Positions 14,092-18,375 of a stretch of DNA of 18,375 nt are shown piece by piece; the stretch's first letter is position 1, and every line of letters begins with the position of its first letter. The DNA is from Mxb001 sp049317345 (GTDB lineage: Bacteria > Actinomycetota > Actinomycetes > S36-B12). The position numbers and the translations under genes were made by a program. The stretch is taken from positions 1 through 18,375 of the forward strand of contig JBMOIL010000034.1 in assembly GCA_049317345.1 (NCBI GenBank), read 5' to 3'. A model generated the notes under the pieces. That model ran no database searches. It had not been told where the DNA came from and saw nothing but the letters and a program-made list of their open reading frames with translations.

Positions 14092-14107
14092 AGATTGTTG
14101 ACAATCT
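14092..14107. promoter_or_regulatory. Perfect GntR/FCD-like operator before the SDR cassette
   Basis: AGATTGTTGACAATCT: 7-bp perfect arms (AGATTGT and ACAATCT) around a TG centre. The core TTGTnnACAA-like dyad is typical of binding sites of GntR regulators of the FadR/FCD group, and such a regulator is encoded 0.7 kb downstream. It lies 16 bp before the first gene, next to GAGGAG (14112-14117), its ribosome site. Autoregulation of the cassette is the natural reading. Confidence 0.7.
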
Positions 14108-14123
14108 TCTCGAGGAGCCCGAG

Positions 14124-14819
14124 ATGCCCACCGCCGTCGTCACCGGTGCCGCCAGCGGGATGGGCCACGCCACCGCCGAGATGTACCTCGCGCGCGGGTG
14201 GCAGGTCCTCGGCGTCGACATCACCCCTGACCTGGGCCTCCGACACGACGGCCTCACTCCCCTCGCGATCGACATCCGCGACGTCGACGCCACCGCCGCG
14301 GGCATCGCCTCAGCCGTGGGCGACTCGTCCATCGATGCGGTGGCGAATGTCGCTGGCGTCTACCCGCCCACCACGATCGAGACGTACTCCGAGGATCTCT
14401 ACCGCCGCATCTTCGATGTCAACGTCTTCGGCCTGCTCAACGTCACTGCCGCCTGCCTGCCCTTCATGCCGGCCGGCTCAGCAATCGTCAACTTCGCATC
14501 GGTCGATGCGTTCACTGTCTCGCGCGGGCAGTTGCTCTACGGCGCTTCCAAGGCAGCAGTCGTCATGCTCACCAAGTCACTCGCACTCGAGCTCGCACCC
14601 AAGGGCATTCGCGTCAACGGCATCGCACCCGGCTGGGTCGACACCCCCGGCAATGCGGCGACCGGGCGCATGGCCGAAGCGGCGCAGTCCATCCCCCTGG
14701 GCCGGGTCGCCCAGCCCGCCGAGATCGCCGAGTGGGTGTGGATCCTCACGGGCTCCGGCGCAGCGGGATTCGTCGACGGCGAGACCATCGTCATCTCCGG
14801 TGCGGATGTCCTGCGATGA
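14124..14819 (+). CDS. Short-chain dehydrogenase/reductase (first of cassette)
   Basis: Classical SDR oxidoreductase of 231 aa. The cofactor motif TGAASGMG is at residues 8-15. GVDI at the end of the second strand has an Asp that favours NAD(H) over NADP(H). NVAG follows, and the catalytic YxxxK is in LYGASKAAV with the catalytic Ser in NFASVDAF. The protein ends in a usual SDR C-terminus (GFVDGETIVISGADVLR). Substrate unknown; a secondary alcohol/ketone is likely from context. Start: ATG 14124 with GAGGAG 6 nt upstream. It is slightly shorter than the usual 250 aa because the N-terminus starts right at the Rossmann fold. It is preceded by the GntR-like operator and followed 10 bp later by the GntR gene. 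Confidence 0.88.
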   Translation: MPTAVVTGAASGMGHATAEMYLARGWQVLGVDITPDLGLRHDGLTPLAIDIRDVDATAAGIASAVGDSSIDAVANVAGVYPPTTIETYSEDLYRRIFDVNVFGLLNVTAACLPFMPAGSAIVNFASVDAFTVSRGQLLYGASKAAVVMLTKSLALELAPKGIRVNGIAPGWVDTPGNAATGRMAEAAQSIPLGRVAQPAEIAEWVWILTGSGAAGFVDGETIVISGADVLR

Positions 14820-14829
14820 GCGCGGTCCG

Positions 14830-15564
14830 ATGAGCCTCGAGCCACTGCCGGGCATCTCGACGGCCGAGATGGTCGTCCAGCGCATTCGCGACGCCATCCT
14901 CGAAGGCACGTTGCGCCCCGGGGACCGGCTCATCGAGGCGGACATCGCCGCCGAACTCGGCATCTCCCGCGGACCGGTGCGCGAGGGCATCCGCCTCCTC
15001 GCCGCCGAGGGCCTGGTCGTGCTGCGACGCAATCGCGGCGCCATCGTCGCCTCGCCGACATTCGAGGACATCCTCGAGGTCTACGTCGTACGCAAGGGTC
15101 TGGGCAGCCTGGCACTGCAACACGCCATCAGCCTCGACGTCGCCACCGCGCCGGAGTTCGACGATGCACTCGTCCTCCTCGATCGGCTGCGCGATCCCGA
15201 GGTGCAGGCAGACCCGCTGCTCATGATGGACGCCGATCTCGCCTTCCAAAGTGCCCTCTTCGACCTGTCGGGATTGGAGCGCATCACGTCGGTTCTCGAC
15301 CAGACCGCGCGCGACATCCCCGTCTTCGTCCGCGTCCTCGGGATCACCTACGACTCCGTCGACCACGCCGCGCTGATCGAGCGGCACGACCACCTGGTCG
15401 AGGCCATCCGTACCCATCACCGCGACTCCGCGCTCCGCGCATGGGACGACCACATCCGCTCGACGGTCGGGGAGTTCTCACGCGGCTACCCCGACGCCCA
15501 GATCGAGAGGATCTTCGACCTCCCGCTCATGCACCACATCCTCGACCATTCCAACCACCCTTGA
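14830..15564 (+). CDS. GntR family regulator, FCD (FadR-like) subgroup
   Basis: DNA-binding repressor or activator of 244 aa. The winged HTH is at about 12-75 (AEMVVQRIRDAILEGTLRPGDRLIEADIAAELGISRGPVREGIRLLAAEGLVVLRRNRGAIV). An all-helical FCD ligand domain follows at about 78-215. In many FCD proteins a metal is held by an Asp and three His; here the Asp (D136) and two His (H186, H208) are present but the D-x-x-F-H position reads DLAFQ, with Gln140 in place of His. Metal binding may be altered or absent. Start: ATG 14830; the open frame extends far upstream but overlaps the SDR gene. No strong ribosome site is seen, so reinitiation after the SDR stop 10 bp earlier is likely. The expected target is the dyad at 14092-14107, and the effector is likely a cassette substrate. 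Confidence 0.88.
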   Translation: MSLEPLPGISTAEMVVQRIRDAILEGTLRPGDRLIEADIAAELGISRGPVREGIRLLAAEGLVVLRRNRGAIVASPTFEDILEVYVVRKGLGSLALQHAISLDVATAPEFDDALVLLDRLRDPEVQADPLLMMDADLAFQSALFDLSGLERITSVLDQTARDIPVFVRVLGITYDSVDHAALIERHDHLVEAIRTHHRDSALRAWDDHIRSTVGEFSRGYPDAQIERIFDLPLMHHILDHSNHP

Positions 15565-15580
15565 TCACGCAGGAGATGCC

Positions 15581-16882
15581 ATGACCCGCTACTGCATCAT
15601 CGGCGCCGGCCCGGCCGGGCTGGCCTCGCTCAAGGCCATGCTCGACTCGGGCCATGAGGTCGACTGCTTCGAGAAGTCCGACACGATCGGCGGACACTGG
15701 AACCACGACTACGACGCCCTCCACCTGATCACCTCGCGCCAGGTGACCGGCTTCGCCGACTTCCCGATGCCCGCACACTGGCCGCTCTTCCCCCACCGCA
15801 ATCAGATGCTGGAGTACTTCCACCTCTACGCCGACGCCTTCGACCTGCGCCGTCACATCACCTTCGGGGTCTCGGTCGATGCGGTCGAGCCGATCGCGAT
15901 TGACGGCCCGGTCGGCTCAGCGGGCTGGATCGTCACGACATCGGATGGCATGCGGCGCGAGTACGACGGCGTACTCGTGGCCAATGGCCACCTGTGGGAC
16001 CAGAAGATCCCCGAGGTGCCCGGCACCTACACCGGCAAGCAGATCCACTCCGGCTCCTACCGCAATACCGGTGATATCGAGGGGCGTCGTGTCCTGGTGA
16101 TCGGATCGGGCAACTCCGGCTGCGACCTCGCCGTAGACGCTGCCCAGCAGCACTTCGATACCCACATCGTGATGCGGCGAGGCCACCACTTCCAGCCCAA
16201 GACCTTCTTCGGCAAGCCGCGCTCCGAGCTCGCGTGGATGCAGGAGTACACGTTCGAGGAGCAGGACCTCATCGCGCGCCTGATGATGCGCGTCTCCGTG
16301 GGTGAGGCCTCCGACTACCCCGGCATGCCCATCCCGGATCACCGAGCACTCGCCGACGGCCCGCCCGTGGTCAACGACCTGCTCCTCTACTGGATCCAGC
16401 ACGGTCGCATCACCGTCCGTCCCAGCATCGAGCGCTTCGACGGCGCGACGGTCCACTTCTCCGACGGCACGAGCGACGACTTCGACACGATCCTGTGGGC
16501 GACCGGCTTCCACGCCTCACTGCCCTTCCTTGACGACGCACTGCTCGTGAAGCAGGACGGCGTGCCGATGCGCGTCGGTGGAGCCGTGGTCCCTCTCGAC
16601 CTGGAGAAGCTCTACCTGGTCGGCATGATCGGCGCCCGCGGACCGCAGCCGCCCATCTACCCGATTCAAGCCGACCTCGCGGTGCGCATGATCGCCATCC
16701 ACGAGTCATCCCCGAGCGGATTCGTGCCCATCGCCGGCCCGCTCACTCAGGCGCAGTCGCACGAGTGGCGCATCGACATCCTGCGTCCCCTGTGGCTCGA
16801 TCAGGTCGAGCAGACGAAGGTGGCCCTAAGCGTGCTGGCCGCGTCGCAGCCCGCCGGCGCCAACGTTGGAGCGAGTGCATGA
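15581..16882 (+). CDS. Flavin-containing monooxygenase (FMO/BVMO-like)
   Basis: FAD- and NADPH-dependent monooxygenase of 433 aa. The FAD motif GAGPAG is at residues 8-13. The FMO signature of the FxGxxxHxxxY kind reads YTGKQIHSGSYRN near 149-161. The NADPH motif VIGSGNSGCD is near 173-182, and the ATG motif WATGF is near 307-311. The family includes N/S-oxygenating FMOs and Baeyer-Villiger enzymes. The single H-containing motif and 433-aa length fit class B FMO-type rather than longer type I BVMOs, so heteroatom oxidation and ketone oxygenation both remain open. Start: ATG 15581 with AGGAG 5 nt upstream; an ATG at 15576 stops at once. Its TGA overlaps the next gene's ATG (ATGA). Flanking SDRs suggest oxidation of an alcohol to a ketone before or after oxygenation. 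Confidence 0.88.
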   Translation: MTRYCIIGAGPAGLASLKAMLDSGHEVDCFEKSDTIGGHWNHDYDALHLITSRQVTGFADFPMPAHWPLFPHRNQMLEYFHLYADAFDLRRHITFGVSVDAVEPIAIDGPVGSAGWIVTTSDGMRREYDGVLVANGHLWDQKIPEVPGTYTGKQIHSGSYRNTGDIEGRRVLVIGSGNSGCDLAVDAAQQHFDTHIVMRRGHHFQPKTFFGKPRSELAWMQEYTFEEQDLIARLMMRVSVGEASDYPGMPIPDHRALADGPPVVNDLLLYWIQHGRITVRPSIERFDGATVHFSDGTSDDFDTILWATGFHASLPFLDDALLVKQDGVPMRVGGAVVPLDLEKLYLVGMIGARGPQPPIYPIQADLAVRMIAIHESSPSGFVPIAGPLTQAQSHEWRIDILRPLWLDQVEQTKVALSVLAASQPAGANVGASA

Positions 16883-17637
16883 CCGACTGGCTCGGCCTTG
16901 CTGGCCGCCGGGCCGTCGTGACCGGCGCGGGCAGCGGGATCGGCCAGGCGGTGGCCGTCGCCCTGGCGGCCGTGGGAGTCGAGGTCATCGGGGTCGATCG
17001 GGACGCGGAATCGCTGCGAGATTCAGGGCTGCGCGCCGAGATCTGCGACATCTCCAGCGAGAGTGCCGTCCAGGCGCTCGCCGAGCGCGTCGGCCCCTGC
17101 GACATCGTCGTCAACGCCGCGGGCATCATCCGACCAGGTGCCCTCGCTGACGTCGACGTCGCTGACTGGAACGCACTCATCGCGGTCAACCTCACCGGCT
17201 ACCTGCTCGTGTCGCGTGCCTTCGCTGCCGGGATGAGCGCCCGTGGCACCGGCGCGTTGGTGCACGTGGCATCCATCTCTGGCACCCACGCTCAGGCAAA
17301 TAGCGGCGCCTACAGCGCATCGAAGGCCGCACTCATCGTCATGTCGCAGCAATTGGCCCTTGAGCTTGGGTCCCAGGGCATCCGCAGCAACACCGTGAGC
17401 CCCGGCATGGTCCGCACACCCATGACGGAGCAGTACTACAAGGCACCGGGCGTGGCCGAACGTCGCGACCGTGCGGTGCCGATCGGCCGCGTGGCGGCGC
17501 CGGACGACATCGCTGACGTAGTGGTCTTCCTGGCCAGTGACCGGGCCCGCTACGTCACCGGCGCGGACATCATCGTCGACGGCGGGTTCACCACCACTTT
17601 GATGAGTTGGGTGCCACGCCCCGGCTACGACGGCTAG
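16879..17637 (+). CDS. Short-chain dehydrogenase/reductase (second of cassette)
   Basis: Classical SDR of 252 aa. TGAGSGIG is near residues 15-22, and GVDRD at the end of the second strand has an Asp favouring NAD(H). NAAG, the catalytic region HVASISG and YSASK follow, with PGMVRTPMTEQYY in the substrate loop and the C-terminal TGADIIVDGGFT. It is not a close duplicate of the first SDR: motifs and loops differ throughout. Start: ATG 16879, sharing ATGA with the monooxygenase stop, with GGAG 7 nt upstream; the longer open frame to 16765 overlaps the monooxygenase. It is the last gene of the cassette and its TAG abuts directly the stop codon of the convergent DUF4389 gene, with no intergenic space. 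Substrate unknown; a cyclic or acyclic secondary alcohol is plausible. Confidence 0.9.
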   Translation: MTDWLGLAGRRAVVTGAGSGIGQAVAVALAAVGVEVIGVDRDAESLRDSGLRAEICDISSESAVQALAERVGPCDIVVNAAGIIRPGALADVDVADWNALIAVNLTGYLLVSRAFAAGMSARGTGALVHVASISGTHAQANSGAYSASKAALIVMSQQLALELGSQGIRSNTVSPGMVRTPMTEQYYKAPGVAERRDRAVPIGRVAAPDDIADVVVFLASDRARYVTGADIIVDGGFTTTLMSWVPRPGYDG

Positions 17638-18306
17638 CTAGCGCAGGCTGAAAGGCGGGTACTTGTCCGTGGCCAGCAGGAGCGCGTAGGCCTGGACACG
17701 CCAGCTCCACCGCAGGTAGCCGACGACGAAGTCGAAGAACGCCGCCGGATACCGCCCGGTGAAGATGATCGCGAACCACGACAGGATCACGACGACGAGC
17801 ACCGCGATGCCCAGGAAAAACAGGATGAAGAAGTGTGGGATAGCGAGGAACCACTTGACGAGCGGCAAGCCACGATTGAGTTGCGTCTTCACATCGGGGT
17901 AGTCGAGGTCCAGGTGGACGTTTTGCTCGTCCTCCGTGGAGGGGTACCTGTCCGTCAACAGCAGGAAGTAGGCGGTCACTCGCGTGATGAACCTGTGCAG
18001 GTTGAGCGCGAAGTCGAACCACCACCGGGGGTAGACCTTGCGGAAGAGAATCATGACCACGGTCAGGATGAAAAGCGTCCCGAGAATGCCGAAGCCGACC
18101 GACGTGGTCGACGAGACGGCATCGCCTGCCCCACCGACAACGACGACGGCGCTTTCGCCACTCGAGACCAGAAACTGGAGGAGGACGGCGATCGGGATGA
18201 TGAGGATGATGCGGAAGATGGTCGAAGCACGGCTCAGCGAGGCTTGCGCATCGATGGTGAGACGTGCCGGATAGACGGGAGTGGAGGGCGCAGCGGTCTC
18301 GGTCAT
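17638..18306 (-). CDS. DUF4389 integral membrane protein
   Basis: A 222-aa membrane protein of unknown function. Hydrophobic segments lie near residues 30-47, 68-88 and a long one at about 152-182 that may be two helices. An internal repeat is visible: residues 97-122 (FDFALNLHRFITRVTAYFLLLTDRYP spread over this span) and 190-217 share the pattern FDF-x5-R-x3-RV-x-AY-x-LLL-x-TDxYP, each copy lying after a hydrophobic block, so the protein looks like two related halves. Start: ATG 18306, 7 nt after a minus-strand TAGCGT box. It appears to be a single-gene unit. I recognise the family, common in actinobacteria, but no activity is established. Confidence 0.82.
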   Translation of the reverse strand: MTETAAPSTPVYPARLTIDAQASLSRASTIFRIILIIPIAVLLQFLVSSGESAVVVVGGAGDAVSSTTSVGFGILGTLFILTVVMILFRKVYPRWWFDFALNLHRFITRVTAYFLLLTDRYPSTEDEQNVHLDLDYPDVKTQLNRGLPLVKWFLAIPHFFILFFLGIAVLVVVILSWFAIIFTGRYPAAFFDFVVGYLRWSWRVQAYALLLATDKYPPFSLR

Positions 18307-18313
18307 GCGCGAA

Positions 18314-18319
18314 ACGCTA
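18314..18319 (-). promoter_or_regulatory. Candidate leaderless -10 of the DUF4389 gene (TAGCGT)
   Basis: Minus-strand TAGCGT is followed by 7 nt and the ATG at 18306. No Shine-Dalgarno is present. Confidence 0.45.
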
Positions 18320-18375
18320 GGCCCCGCCTAGGTCCCGCCCCCGTGGACACGCCGGTTAATCGTCGTCGTCGTTTG

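Noticed and set aside
14020..14829. A long N-terminal extension of the GntR gene overlapping the first SDR.
   Set aside because: The extra 270 codons are low-complexity Pro/Ser/Arg-rich shadow of the SDR; the GntR domain begins naturally at 14830.
18356..18375. Possible 3' end of a minus-strand gene with an acidic C-terminus (N-D-D-D-D-stop) at the window edge.
   Set aside because: Only about 19 nt are visible, made of a CGT/GAC triplet run; this is too short to support a gene call.
1..18375. CRISPR arrays, tRNA or rRNA genes, transposases, phage genes, toxin-antitoxin or defence systems.
   Set aside because: Looked for repeats with regular spacing, cloverleaf-like segments and typical protein motifs; none were seen.

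Overview
The window is a GC-rich stretch, dense with genes, that reads as the chromosome of a high-GC Actinomycetota. The signs are many GTG starts, candidate leaderless promoters of the TANNNT type, a heterodimeric CrtYc/CrtYd lycopene cyclase, a PASTA-domain Ser/Thr kinase, a class II DAHP synthase and an actinobacterial polyprenol-phosphomannose mannosyltransferase. The genus cannot be decided from the sequence. No tRNA, rRNA, CRISPR, phage or transposase is visible.

Layout. (1) Positions 1-164 hold a very long perfect inverted repeat (18-82) and the crtE promoter. (2) Positions 165-5278, plus strand: crtE (GGPP synthase), crtI (phytoene desaturase), an MptA/MptB-like alpha-1,6-mannosyltransferase and crtB (phytoene synthase), with overlapping or close ends. 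(3) Positions 5186-6506, minus strand and convergent with crtB: a small PPOX/FMN-type protein, then crtYc and crtYd, with overlapping start and stop codons. Together these make lycopene from FPP and cyclise it. No idi, lycopene elongase (crtEb) or carotenoid glycosyltransferase is recognised. (4) 6598-8553: a PknL/PknB-like kinase with one transmembrane segment and four PASTA repeats. (5) 8566-9425, minus: a split Ada system, namely a short Ada sensor/HTH protein and a separate alkyl-DNA methyltransferase overlapping by GTGA. (6) 9587-10912, minus: class II DAHP synthase. (7) 10971-11996, minus: a phosphofructokinase whose active-site residues fit the pyrophosphate-dependent type. Divergent from it are glycerol kinase and a YdeI/DUF1905 protein (12088-14010). 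(8) 14124-17637, plus: a compact cassette SDR - GntR/FCD regulator - flavin monooxygenase - SDR, preceded by a perfect 16-bp GntR-like operator. This is probably a self-regulated catabolic operon of unknown substrate. (9) 17638-18306, minus: a DUF4389 membrane protein.

How it fits together. From memory, the prenyl synthase, the mannosyltransferase, the kinase and the DAHP synthase keep company in the order seen in Mycobacterium tuberculosis (idsA2-mptA-pknL-aroG, Rv2173-Rv2178c) and Corynebacterium. The carotenoid genes look like insertions into, or recruits to, that ancestral block. Glycerol kinase beside a PPi-type PFK suggests a small central-carbon module. The FMO/SDR cassette is the most accessory-looking part and the best candidate for something undescribed. 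I see no evidence of a defence island or other wholly novel system.
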